This document shows positions 52,176-60,526 of a stretch of DNA of 64,000 nucleotides, one piece after another. This stretch comes from an uncultured Collinsella sp. GTDB lineage: Bacteria > Actinomycetota > Coriobacteriia > Coriobacteriales > Coriobacteriaceae. A program made the position numbers and the translations under genes. How positions within the stretch are numbered: position 1 is the first letter of the stretch; the number at the start of each line of letters is the position of its first letter. Below the pieces are notes generated by a model. It had not been told where the DNA came from. It did no database searches and saw only the letters and a program-made list of their open reading frames with translations. Location: contig UQLD01000005.1 of assembly GCA_900541855.1 (NCBI GenBank), forward strand, positions 48,292-112,291. The letters are read 5' to 3'.

Positions 52176-53051
52176 CTATACAAGACCCCAGGTCTTGACC
52201 TCTTGGTCGAGCCAGCCGTCGGCCAGGCGATCGCAAATCACCTGATCGACCACGGCCGAAAGGTCGCAGCCCTTCTTGGTCGCCACGCCGTAGCCCTGCT
52301 CGCCAAACTTGACCTCGGGCTGCAGCAGCTCAACGGTCTCGTTCATGTAACCGGCCAGCGTGGAGCGGTCCATGGCAAAGACGTCGATATTGCCGGCGTC
52401 GAGCGAGCTCTTGATGATGGGATAGCCGCTAAAGGCCCTAAACTCTGGCTTGCAGCTAAAGCCGTTGTCCTTGATCATCTGCTCGATCAGGCCCTGCGTG
52501 GTAGCACCCTGGCTCACGCCGATGACCTTGCCGTCCAGATCCTCAATCGAGGTAAAGCCCGAACGCTTCTTGACCATGAGCCCCACGTAGTCGGTGCGGT
52601 ACGGCGTCGAGAAATCCCAGCTCTTCTTGCGCTCGTCGGTGATGGTGTAGGTCGCCGCGACCACGTCGAGTTGGCCGTTATCGATCAGCGGGCCGCGTGT
52701 CTTGGGCGTTACGTCGGTAAACTCGACAAGCTCCTGGGCGCGGGCCTCCTTGTAGCTCACGCCAAAGACGGCAGCGGCGATCTGGTAGCACAAATCGACT
52801 TCCATGCCCTCAAAGCGGCCCTTGGCGGTGTCGTAATAGCCATAGCCGGGAACGTCCTTCTTAACGCCGGCATTCAGATGGCCACGCGACTTGATGGCCG
52901 CAAGCTTGGACCCCTTGTCGGAACCCTCGCCGCCGGCGGAGTTGCCGCAACCGGTAAGCGCGGTCCCCGTCAGCGCGAGCATGCCGGCGCCCGCCAGCTG
53001 CAAAAAGTGGCGGCGCGACACGGCCGCCCTCGTCATATCCGTCATGTCCAT
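52176..53051 (-). CDS. Amino-acid-binding lipoprotein of ABC transporter (twin-arginine-like signal)
   Basis: About 291 residues. The N-terminus SRRHFLQLAGAGMLALTG resembles a Tat signal with lipobox LTGC, so it is a lipid-anchored exported protein. Residues 60-291 form a family-3 binding protein: GRFEGMEVDLCYQIAAAVFG, ATYTITDERKKSWDFSTPY, ATTQGLIEQM. The glutamate/glutamine/aspartate type is likely from the ATPase and permease relatives. Start uncertain between GTG 53054 and ATG 53051. Confidence 0.9.
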   Translation of the reverse strand: MDMTDMTRAAVSRRHFLQLAGAGMLALTGTALTGCGNSAGGEGSDKGSKLAAIKSRGHLNAGVKKDVPGYGYYDTAKGRFEGMEVDLCYQIAAAVFGVSYKEARAQELVEFTDVTPKTRGPLIDNGQLDVVAATYTITDERKKSWDFSTPYRTDYVGLMVKKRSGFTSIEDLDGKVIGVSQGATTQGLIEQMIKDNGFSCKPEFRAFSGYPIIKSSLDAGNIDVFAMDRSTLAGYMNETVELLQPEVKFGEQGYGVATKKGCDLSAVVDQVICDRLADGWLDQEVKTWGLV

Positions 53052-53059
53052 CACCGCGC

Positions 53060-53791
53060 CTAGTGCAGAATCTTGGACAGGAACTCGCGGCAGCGCGGGT
53101 TCTCGGGGTTATCGAAGAAGTGCTCGGGCGTGCCCTCCTCCAGAATGCGGCCGTCCTCCATAAAGATGACGCGGTCGGCCACCTGACGCGCAAAACCCAT
53201 CTCGTGCGTCACGCAGATCATGGTGATGTCCTCCTGCGCGAGCTCAATCATAACGTCCAGAACCTCCTGGACCATCTCGGGGTCGAGCGCCGAGGTCGGC
53301 TCGTCAAACAGGATGATGGGCTGCTTGGTGCACAGGGCACGGGCGATGGCGATGCGCTGCTGCTGACCACCCGAGAGATTCTGCGGATACTCGCCGGCCT
53401 TATGTGCCATGCCGACGCGCTTGAGCGCAGCGATGGCGATCTCGGTCGCCTCCTCCTTGCTCTTCTTTTGCAGCTTGATGGGCGCGAGCGTCAGGTTGCC
53501 GAGCACCGTCATGTTGGGATACAGGTTGAACTGCTGAAACACCATGGAACTATACTTGCGAGCCATCTCCAGGTGATTCTTTTTGGTGAGCGGCGTACCG
53601 TCGATGACGACCTCGCCCGACGTGGGCTCCTCCAGATAATCGACGCAACGGATGAGCGTCGACTTACCCGAGCCGGAAGGCCCGATCATTACGAGCTTCT
53701 CGCCGCGCTTGACGGTGAGATTGATATCTTTGAGCACATGCAGGTCGCCAAAGTACTTGTTGAGATGCTTGATCTCGATCATGTCTGCCAT
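53060..53791 (-). CDS. glnQ: Polar amino-acid ABC transporter ATPase
   Basis: 243 residues, complete: Walker A GPSGSGKST, FQQFNLYPNMTVL, LSGGQQQRIAIARAL, ILFDEPTSALDPEMV, THEMGFA. GlnQ/HisP class by motif spacing. First gene of the operon; a TAG-GTG/ATG gap of about 8 bases leads to the binding protein. Confidence 0.95.
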   Translation of the reverse strand: MADMIEIKHLNKYFGDLHVLKDINLTVKRGEKLVMIGPSGSGKSTLIRCVDYLEEPTSGEVVIDGTPLTKKNHLEMARKYSSMVFQQFNLYPNMTVLGNLTLAPIKLQKKSKEEATEIAIAALKRVGMAHKAGEYPQNLSGGQQQRIAIARALCTKQPIILFDEPTSALDPEMVQEVLDVMIELAQEDITMICVTHEMGFARQVADRVIFMEDGRILEEGTPEHFFDNPENPRCREFLSKILH

Positions 53792-53895
53792 GAATGTCCC
53801 TTCCCTGCGTTTACACGAGTTGAACTATTGTACGGAAAGAACCGCGTTTCCGCAGCCCACACTACATTCCCGTAAAGAACCCGCAACCTTCCACC

Positions 53896-53966
53896 CACTC
53901 ATTGGGGACAGGCTTAAATGAGTACCCACCCATTGGGCACTCATTTAAGCCTGTCCCCAATGAGTG
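53896..53966. repeat. Two inverted GGGGAC-core hairpins forming one long palindrome
   Basis: CACTCATT, GGGGACAGGCTTA, AATGAGTA (53896-53924), and its inverted copy CACTCATT, TAAGCCTGTCCCC, AATGAGTG (53938-53966). Together a 28-bp-arm palindrome with a 15-base centre. Confidence 0.85.
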
Positions 53967-53977
53967 CCCAGCCCAGC

Positions 53978-54010
53978 AAAAAGGGGCGCGACCATGACGG
54001 CCACGCCCCT
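53978..54010 (-). terminator. Terminator of the YqeY-like gene
   Basis: AGGGGCG pairs with CGCCCCT, a five-T run on the minus strand. Confidence 0.75.
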
Positions 54011-54037
54011 CAACATCAACTATGTACCGCTCGGCCC

Positions 54038-54487
54038 CTACGCAAGCTTTGCGCCGACGATCTTTGCTGCTGCCGGCTTATCGAAGTTGCCGCCGGTGGC
54101 CTTGCCCAGAGCACCCATGACCTGGCCCATCTGCTTCTTAGAGGTCGCACCCAGCTCGGCGATGACCTGCTCGATCAGAGCCTCGAGCTCCTCGCCCGAA
54201 ACCTGCGCGGGCAGCAGGCTCTCCAGAATCTTGACCTGCTCGGTCAGGTTGTCGGTACGCTCCTGGTCGGTACCGGCCTTAATGGACATCTCCAGCGTCT
54301 CGCTCGTCTGCTTAATCAGACGCTTGATCATGCTGTTGACGTCTTCCTCGGTCACGTCGCGGCGCTCGTTAACCTCGATATTCTTCACCTCGGCCTTGAC
54401 CTGGCGAATGATAGACAGGCGAACCTTGTCCTTGGCCTTCATGGCCGCAATCATTTCCTTCTGCAGCTCTTCGTTGGTCATCTGCAA
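54038..54487 (-). CDS. GatB/YqeY domain protein
   Basis: 149 residues; a helical protein similar to the tail of the GatB amidotransferase subunit. The N-terminal MTNEELQKEMIAAMKAKD, LSIIRQVKAEVKNIEVNERR and the C-terminal SKKQMGQVMGALGKATGGNFD are characteristic. Probably binds tRNA or assists aminoacyl-tRNA quality; the function of the free form is not settled. 48 bases after the foldase gene, likely co-transcribed. Confidence 0.9.
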   Translation of the reverse strand: MQMTNEELQKEMIAAMKAKDKVRLSIIRQVKAEVKNIEVNERRDVTEEDVNSMIKRLIKQTSETLEMSIKAGTDQERTDNLTEQVKILESLLPAQVSGEELEALIEQVIAELGATSKKQMGQVMGALGKATGGNFDKPAAAKIVGAKLA

Positions 54488-54535
54488 ATCCTCCTCAATA
54501 GCGTGGGCGGCACCCGCACGAGCGCCGCTCCATGA

Positions 54536-55759
54536 TTACTCAGTCGTCGACGAATCGTCGGTCGAACTCTTGGTGACGCCCTTCAGGCTGACGTTGTACG
54601 GCACGTCCTTGGGCATGGGGTTAACGGTGATGTCGGCATCCTTCTTGTACTGCTCCAGCCACTCGCTGTACGCGGTGCTTGCCGCCTGCGTCTTCACAAC
54701 GTTGGAGACGTACTTCTTGATGTCCTTGGGCACCTGCTTAATGTCATCGACCTGATTATCGACATGGAAGTAGTCGGTGCACTTGATGATGTGATAACCA
54801 TAGGTCGACTCGACGACGTCGCTCACATCGCCCTTGTTGAGCCCCTCGAGCGCCGCCTGGTAGCTGTCGACGAAGGTGGTGAGCTTGTCCCAGCCCACAT
54901 CGCCCTTCTTATCCTTGGAGCCGGTATCGTCGGAGTACTGCTCCACGGCATCCTCAAAGCTCAGCTCGCCGGAGTTGATCTTGTCCAGGCACTCCTGCGC
55001 CTTGGCCTTGGCGGCAGCCTTGTCCTCGTCAGATGCGTCGGAATCAACCTTGATCAGGATATTCGACGAACGACGGGCGTCGTTGTAGTTGGACAGGTTC
55101 TCATTGATGTAATCGACAATCTCGCTGTCCTTGGGCTTGCTGGTGGGTGCCACGGCATCCTTGAGCTTCTGCTGCGCCAGGCTCTCCTTGAGCGAATCCT
55201 TGTAGGTGTCCTCGGTGTAGCCGTAGGTCTTAAGCGTCTTCTTAAAAGTCTTGGCGCCGCCCGCGCTCTTGCACGCGCCCTTCCAAGCCTTCTCGACCTC
55301 CTCGTCCGAGACGGTTACGCCGTTTTCCTTCTGCGCCTGCTGAAGCAGAATCTGCTGCGCGTAGGAGTCGATGAGCTGTTTGCGATACTTCTTGGGCGTG
55401 AGGTCGTTGTCGACCAGGTACTGCGCCCAGTCCTTGTCCTTGGTGTAGCCATAGGACGTGCGCATGCTCATGATCTGCTTGGTCACGGTGTCCTCGGTGA
55501 GGTTGGTGCCGTTGATAGTGGCAGCCACGCCACCAGTAAGCTTATAGCCCGAGCTGGCACTTTCGGTCTGTGACATCAGGCCGGAGCACGCCATGGCCGA
55601 GACGGAAAGCAGCATCGCCAGCACGCCGATGACCACCAGGACAATCTTGACGGTCTTGGACACATAGGTCTTGCGCTGCTTCTTGCGAGAGCTGGAGGCG
55701 GCGCGAGCCTGTTGCTCGGGCGTCGGCGTGACCTCGGGGTTCTTTTTCTTATTTGCCAT
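54536..55759 (-). CDS. Membrane-anchored parvulin-type peptidyl-prolyl isomerase (PrsA/SurA-like)
   Basis: 407 residues. A basic start, one membrane anchor (about 30-55, ending in a lipobox-like MACSG), a SurA_N-like chaperone region (about 75-215) and a parvulin domain (about 225-335: SSNILIKVDSD, KGDVGWDKLTTFV, STYGYHIIKCTDYF). It helps exported proteins fold outside the membrane. The acidic Ser/Thr tail is not conserved. TGGTCTCxxxGGCCAAAC-type ribosome site before ATG 55759 is weak. Confidence 0.88.
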   Translation of the reverse strand: MANKKKNPEVTPTPEQQARAASSSRKKQRKTYVSKTVKIVLVVIGVLAMLLSVSAMACSGLMSQTESASSGYKLTGGVAATINGTNLTEDTVTKQIMSMRTSYGYTKDKDWAQYLVDNDLTPKKYRKQLIDSYAQQILLQQAQKENGVTVSDEEVEKAWKGACKSAGGAKTFKKTLKTYGYTEDTYKDSLKESLAQQKLKDAVAPTSKPKDSEIVDYINENLSNYNDARRSSNILIKVDSDASDEDKAAAKAKAQECLDKINSGELSFEDAVEQYSDDTGSKDKKGDVGWDKLTTFVDSYQAALEGLNKGDVSDVVESTYGYHIIKCTDYFHVDNQVDDIKQVPKDIKKYVSNVVKTQAASTAYSEWLEQYKKDADITVNPMPKDVPYNVSLKGVTKSSTDDSSTTE

Positions 55760-55826
55760 GTTTGGCCTTTCGCATCACGAATCGAACAAACGCCATTGTG
55801 TCACAACGCAGCCCCCGCGGCACACC

Positions 55827-55915
55827 TGGTGCATGGGGGACAGGTTAATCTGCACCATTTTGGTGCAAAGGGGACAGGTCTGGCAGTTGGCAGTTAGGGA
55901 CGTTCCTTTTCTGCC
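55827..55915. repeat. Group of GGGGAC-core hairpins with TGGTGCA and GGCAG stems
   Basis: TGGTGCA, core GGGGGACAGGTTAATC, TGCACCA (55827-55857) is perfect. TGCACCA also pairs with TGGTGCA at 55861-55867, before the next core. GGCAG, AGGGACGTTCCTT, CTGCC follows (55889-55915). A third inverse core lies at 55926-55935. Confidence 0.75.
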
Positions 55916-55963
55916 GGCAGATGGAGACTGTCCCCGGCTGCCGGCAGTCCCCCAGTGCCGGCC

Positions 55964-56428
55964 TTAAAAGTGTCGACGGATGGCGTCGACCATGTCCTGC
56001 TGCGTGGTTTGGCCGAGTACATCGGCTGCAGCGTCGGCATCCATAAAGATATTCATGAGTGCCTGAAGTGCCTCGACCTGACCGCCCGGCTCGGCAATGC
56101 CCAGGTTGATGATGATCTGCGCCGGCACGGGGGCGCCCATGCCCGCCATCGCGTTAAACGTCACAGGTGTGGCAGGCTTTACCACCGCGATATAGGGCTT
56201 GGCCACAAATCCCGGATCGGTATGCGGAATGGCGATGTTTGCCGCCGGCATAGCGAGACCCGTGGGATAGGCGTCCTCACGTGTGCGAACGGCGTCGAGC
56301 CAACCGGGCGCAATGTAGCCACGCGGAGCGAGCTCGCCCTCGAGTCGCGCAAACACCTCATCCGGCGTCGCACACTCCCAATCAAAAAACACCAGCTCAG
56401 GCGTAAACAATGCTTCGTTATCAGCCAT
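55964..56428 (-). CDS. PTS EIIA domain protein, fructose/galactitol type, stand-alone
   Basis: 154 residues. EIIA-2 fold with active-site His in IPHTDP, preceded by AYPTGLAMPAANIA and followed by APVPAQIIINLGIAEP. It accepts phosphate from HPr and normally passes it to an EIIB. No EIIB or EIIC gene is adjacent, so it may serve a distant permease or a regulatory role. Monocistronic between hairpin repeats. ATG 56428. Confidence 0.85.
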   Translation of the reverse strand: MADNEALFTPELVFFDWECATPDEVFARLEGELAPRGYIAPGWLDAVRTREDAYPTGLAMPAANIAIPHTDPGFVAKPYIAVVKPATPVTFNAMAGMGAPVPAQIIINLGIAEPGGQVEALQALMNIFMDADAAADVLGQTTQQDMVDAIRRHF

Positions 56429-56446
56429 GGGCCCACCTCTCTCACC

Positions 56447-56529
56447 TAGTCACCTGGGACGTTCTTAAACGACTAGTCATTCAAGAACGTCCCCAATGAC
56501 TAGTCGTTTAAGAACGTCCCCAATGACTA
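56447..56529. repeat. Chain of three GGGGAC-core hairpins sharing arms
   Basis: Three cores alternate with arms TAGTCATT/TAGTCGTT types, so that the right arm of one unit overlaps the left arm of the next (AACGACTAGTCATT at 56468-56481; AATGACTAGTCGTT at 56495-56508). Confidence 0.8.
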
Positions 56530-56532
56530 CCT

Positions 56533-56576
56533 AAAACAAAGGGTGGCCACTTGCGCCTTGGCGCCAATGACCACCC
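56533..56576 (-). terminator. Terminator of the purMN genes
   Basis: GGGTGGTCA pairs with TGGCCACCC on the minus strand around an inner hairpin, then a T-rich stretch, after the purN stop. Confidence 0.75.
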
Positions 56577-56607
56577 TGACTACTCGGCTAAATTGTACTG
56601 TGTGCCA

Positions 56608-57309
56608 CTAGCCGCGAGGCGCATCAATTGCGACCTTGCCGCTCTCCAGCACGTGGACGCGGCCGTCGGCGAGCATCTGAACAACCTCGGGATACAGCAC
56701 GTGCTCAATCGCGTGGATATGCTCCTCGAGCGTGTCGACGTCCCAGCCCTCCTCGACAGCCAGCGCGCGCTGGGCGATGATGGGGCCGTTGTCGTAGATC
56801 TCGTTGGCAAAGTGCACGGTCACGCCGGTCACCTTGACGCCGCGAGCAAACGCATCGTCAATCGCATGGGCACCGGTAAAGCTCGGCAGCAGCGCCGGAT
56901 GTAGGTTGACCACGCGATTGGGAAACGCCGCCAGCAGCGGCGTGTGCACCATGCGCATGTAACCGGCCATCACCACGTACTCGCAGCCGCGTTCGAGCAG
57001 CTCATGCGCGATAATCTCGTCAGCCGCGATGGGGTCGGCATAGACATCCTTGGACAGCGTGAGCGTCTGGATGCCCGCGCGCTCAGCGCGCTGCAAACCC
57101 TTAGCCGAAGGACGGCTCGACACCACAAGCTCAATCGAAGCGTTGAGCTTGCCGGCGGCGATCAGATCGATCAGCGCCTGCAGGTTGGTACCCGAACCGC
57201 TGATGAGCACACCGATCTTGAGCGGCTCGGCCGTATCGGTGCCGGTCGGACGGGTGTAGGGCACAAAGCCCAGGCTCGCGGCAGCAGCCATCTGCTCGTT
57301 AGCGCTCAT
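56608..57309 (-). CDS. purN: Phosphoribosylglycinamide formyltransferase
   Basis: 233 residues. Third step of purine synthesis, formyl-THF dependent. Motifs: GVLISGSGTNLQALID, VMAGYMRMV, NLHPALLPSFTGAHAIDDA (catalytic Asn-His), GVTVHFA-type strand and DNGPIIAQ. The final 20 residues are a short extra tail. Overlaps purM by 11 bases, so translation is coupled. Confidence 0.95.
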   Translation of the reverse strand: MSANEQMAAAASLGFVPYTRPTGTDTAEPLKIGVLISGSGTNLQALIDLIAAGKLNASIELVVSSRPSAKGLQRAERAGIQTLTLSKDVYADPIAADEIIAHELLERGCEYVVMAGYMRMVHTPLLAAFPNRVVNLHPALLPSFTGAHAIDDAFARGVKVTGVTVHFANEIYDNGPIIAQRALAVEEGWDVDTLEEHIHAIEHVLYPEVVQMLADGRVHVLESGKVAIDAPRG

Positions 57310-58402
57310 CGGAGTACACGACCTTACCGGAGCCCTCGACGCACTCGCCCACGCGGAACGGCTTCTCGCCCAGCGCGACCAGGGCCTCGGTCACGGCAGC
57401 CTCGTCCTCGGGGGCGACGATCAGGCACAGGCCAACGCCCATGTTGAAGGTCTTGCATGCCTCGTTGGGCGCGAGCTCGGCCTGGCGCGACACGTAGGTG
57501 ATGACGGGCGGAACGTCCCAACCCATCTCGGCGCCGTTGCGGGTGACCACGGCGTCGACGTCGTCGGCGAGCGCGCGGTTGAGGTTCTCGGTAATACCGC
57601 CGCCAGTGATATGGGCGATGGCGTGCACCGGAGCGCCACCGCGCAGCAGCTCCAGAATCGGCTTGACATAGATGCGCGTGGGGGCCAACAGGGCGTCTGC
57701 CAGCGATGCGCCGCCGAGTTCCTCGAGCGGACGGCTCAGCTCCTCGGCCTTAGCGGCGGCCTCGGGCGTGCCCGGCTTAATACCGTCGACGCCAATGACC
57801 TTACGCACGAGCGAGTAGCCGTTGGAGTGCACGCCGGTGGAAGGCAGGCCCAGGATCACGTCGCCGGGACGGACATTCGCGGGGTCGAGCATCTTGGGAC
57901 GGTCGACGACGCCCACGGTAAATCCGGCAAGGTCGTAGTCGGCAGGAGCCATGACGCCGGGGTGCTCGGCCATCTCGCCGCCCACGAGCGCGCAGCCCGC
58001 GAGCTTGCAGCCGTCGGCCACACCCTTGATGATCTTTGCCATGTGCTCGGCCTCGATGTGGCCGATGGCAACGTAGTCCAGGAAGAACAGCGGCTCGGCA
58101 CCCGAAGCCAGAATGTCGTTGACGCACATAGCAACCAGGTCCTGGCCCACCGTCTCGTGACGGTCCATGATCTGGGCGAGCACGAGCTTGGTGCCCACGC
58201 CGTCGGTACCGCTAATCAGAATCGGGTCTTCCATATCCTTAAGCGCGGCAGCCGAGAACAGGCCACCAAAGCCACCGATGCCGCCGATGACCTCGGGACG
58301 GTTGGTGTCCTTAACCATCTGCTTAATAGCGTCAACGGCGCGGCCGCCCTCGGCGGTATCGACGCCGGCATCCTCATACGTCACATGCTTGCTGTCGCTC
58401 AT
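57299..58402 (-). CDS. purM: Phosphoribosylformylglycinamidine cyclo-ligase
   Basis: 367 residues. AIR synthetase, step 5 of purine synthesis. The ISGTDGVGTKLVLAQ loop, MCVNDILASGAEPLFFLDY, GGEMAEHPGVM and ITGGGITENLNRAL motifs are complete. Preceded by GAGAGGAAGG at its start. Separated from purF by about 150 bases carrying one dispersed hairpin, so the transcript may be shared. Confidence 0.96.
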   Translation of the reverse strand: MSDSKHVTYEDAGVDTAEGGRAVDAIKQMVKDTNRPEVIGGIGGFGGLFSAAALKDMEDPILISGTDGVGTKLVLAQIMDRHETVGQDLVAMCVNDILASGAEPLFFLDYVAIGHIEAEHMAKIIKGVADGCKLAGCALVGGEMAEHPGVMAPADYDLAGFTVGVVDRPKMLDPANVRPGDVILGLPSTGVHSNGYSLVRKVIGVDGIKPGTPEAAAKAEELSRPLEELGGASLADALLAPTRIYVKPILELLRGGAPVHAIAHITGGGITENLNRALADDVDAVVTRNGAEMGWDVPPVITYVSRQAELAPNEACKTFNMGVGLCLIVAPEDEAAVTEALVALGEKPFRVGECVEGSGKVVYSDER

Positions 58403-58520
58403 CTGAGCCTTCCTCTCCCACTACCGTGGCGCCGCCCGGGCGCCAAACGGTGCTCATAGTTGCGTTCATTTCGGCGCGCGCCATAACAACGCGCGCCGTC
58501 ATATCAACAAAACAGCAGGT

Positions 58521-58562
58521 AAAACCTACCAAAATAAACCTGTCCCTTTTTGGCAGGTTTTA
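58521..58562. repeat. GGGAC-core hairpin starting at the purF stop codon
   Basis: Read on the minus strand: TAAAACCTGCCAAAA, core AGGGACAGGTTT, then ATTTTGGTAGGTTTT. About 14-bp arms with one mismatch. The TAA of purF (58562-58560) forms the first three bases. Confidence 0.8.
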
Positions 58563-60230
58563 GGCCTCGCCGTGTTCCTCTTCCCAGCTGCGATCGTCGT
58601 ATTTCTCGACCACGGCGTCGTCATCAAAGTGCAGCGGCTTGTCCAGGTTGCGGGGCTTAAAGCCCTCCATGAACTTGTCGCGGCCAAAGCTCTCGGGAAT
58701 CGCCACGGGGTAGCGGCCGGTAAAGCACGCATCGCAGTAACCGCCCTTGGGCATGACCTTAAGCAGGCCCTCGACCGAAAGGAAGGCCAGCGAATCGGCG
58801 CCGATATACTCGCAAATCTCGTCGACCGTCTTGTTGGCGCTGATAAGCTGCGACTGCACGTCGGTATCGATACCGTAGAAGCACGGCCAGATGACCTCGG
58901 GCGAGTTGATGCGGATATGAATCTCCTTGGCGCCGGCGTTGCGCAGCATCTTGACGAGCTGCACCATGGTGGTGCCGCGCACGATGGAGTCGTCGATGAC
59001 GACCAGGCGCTTGCCCTCGATGTTGTCACGCAGCGGGTTGAGCTTCATACGCACGCCCATGGCACGCAGCTCCTGCGTAGGCTCGATAAACGTACGGCCC
59101 ACATAGCGGTTCTTGATGAGGCCCTCGCCAAAGGGAATGCCACTCTCGTGCGAATAGCCCTCCGCGGGCGGCAGGCCGGAGTCGGGCACGCCGATGACCA
59201 GGTCGGCCTCGACGGGCTCCTCATGTGCCAGCTGACGACCCATGTCATAACGGCAGGCGTAGACGCTCTTGCCGTTCATGATGGAATCGGGGCGAGCAAA
59301 GTAGACCTGCTCAAAAATGCAGTTAGCAGGCTCTTCGGCGGCAGGCACGCCCTGCTCGGACACAAGGCCCTCGGCGCTGATGCGCAAAATCTCACCGGGA
59401 CGGACGTCGCGGACGTACTCGGCGCCCACGATATCGAGCGCGCAGGTCTCGGAGGCAACGACCCAGCCGCCGGCGCGCGTGACATGGGTGGTGGCGTCGA
59501 CCGTCGCGGCGCCGTCCTGCGACGGCAGCTGCGAAACGGATGCGGCATCGGCCTGGTCCAGACCCTCGTCCACCAGCTTGCCCAGCACGAGCGGGCGAAT
59601 GCCGTGCGGATCGCGGAATGCGTAGAGCGCCTGCTCGTTGATGAGCGTCATGGCGTAGCCGCCGCGCACGAGCTCCATGGTCTTGCGAATGCCCTCGCGC
59701 AGATGGCCAGTACGCTGAGTAAAGTAGCCGATGAGTTTGGTCGCGACCTCGGAATCCGAGTTGGAGAGGAACGGTACGCCCAGCTCGATCAGCTGGCGAC
59801 GCAGCTCGTCGGTGTTGACGAGGGTGCCGTTGTGCGCGAGCGCGATAATGACGCTATTGATGGTAGAGAGGTGCGGCTGAGAGGCTTCCCAGCTCTTGGC
59901 GCCGGCGGTGCCGTAGCGCACATGACCCACGGCCAGCTGACCGGAGAGCGTCGACAAGTCGGCATTGGAGAACACGCGGTCGAGCAGGCCCAGATCCTTG
60001 CGGACCATAACCGTACCGCCGTCACCAACGGCGATTCCCGCCGATTCTTGGCCGCGATGCTGCAGTGCACGCAGGCCAAAGTACGTCAGTCGAGCCACGT
60101 CGCGATCGGGCGCCCAGACACCAAAAACGCCGCATTCCTCATGCAGCTGGTCAGAGTCCGGATCATACGTCGACATGGCGTTCACCTGTCCCGCGGCACG
60201 CTCGGCCGCGCGGATGGTTTCTTGAGACAT
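58560..60230 (-). CDS. purF: Amidophosphoribosyltransferase
   Basis: 556 residues. First step of purine synthesis: PRPP plus glutamine to phosphoribosylamine. A 32-residue propeptide precedes Cys33 (EECGVFG), the N-terminal nucleophile exposed by self-cleavage in this Ntn-type enzyme. The glutaminase domain carries RYGTAG and LAHNGTLVN; the PRT domain has the PRPP loop VVIDDSIVRGTT. C-terminal Cys residues (about 500: YCDACFTGRYPV) could support an Fe-S cluster as in Bacillus PurF. TAAAACC at its stop is part of a dispersed hairpin. Confidence 0.96.
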   Translation of the reverse strand: MSQETIRAAERAAGQVNAMSTYDPDSDQLHEECGVFGVWAPDRDVARLTYFGLRALQHRGQESAGIAVGDGGTVMVRKDLGLLDRVFSNADLSTLSGQLAVGHVRYGTAGAKSWEASQPHLSTINSVIIALAHNGTLVNTDELRRQLIELGVPFLSNSDSEVATKLIGYFTQRTGHLREGIRKTMELVRGGYAMTLINEQALYAFRDPHGIRPLVLGKLVDEGLDQADAASVSQLPSQDGAATVDATTHVTRAGGWVVASETCALDIVGAEYVRDVRPGEILRISAEGLVSEQGVPAAEEPANCIFEQVYFARPDSIMNGKSVYACRYDMGRQLAHEEPVEADLVIGVPDSGLPPAEGYSHESGIPFGEGLIKNRYVGRTFIEPTQELRAMGVRMKLNPLRDNIEGKRLVVIDDSIVRGTTMVQLVKMLRNAGAKEIHIRINSPEVIWPCFYGIDTDVQSQLISANKTVDEICEYIGADSLAFLSVEGLLKVMPKGGYCDACFTGRYPVAIPESFGRDKFMEGFKPRNLDKPLHFDDDAVVEKYDDRSWEEEHGEA

Positions 60231-60492
60231 GGCATCCCCTCAGAGCCTCGTATTTTGGCGTTACCCGCCTTATTATACGCACGGCGCGACGCGCTCCCCC
60301 GCGCATGAGCAGCGCTTTTTAAAAGCCCACCGAGCTTATTATCCGTTTTGCGACCAAACATTTTATTGGGTAGTCCACTCTCAGGGGCAACGGCCTCGAA
60401 GACTTCCCGTGCGCCGTGTCTCGCCCGCGCTAGGGGCTACATTGTTGCAATTGGGACGTTCGTCCTGTCTTTTAGCTGGTCGTCGGCGTATC

Positions 60493-60510
60493 CTTGTAGG
60501 CTACTACAAG
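60493..60510. promoter_or_regulatory. Dyad upstream of the PF06541-type gene
   Basis: CTTGTAG, four bases, CTACAAG: an 18-bp perfect dyad 17 bases before the start codon, possibly an operator or small leader hairpin. Confidence 0.35.
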
Positions 60511-60526
60511 ACGAGAAAGGTAGCGT

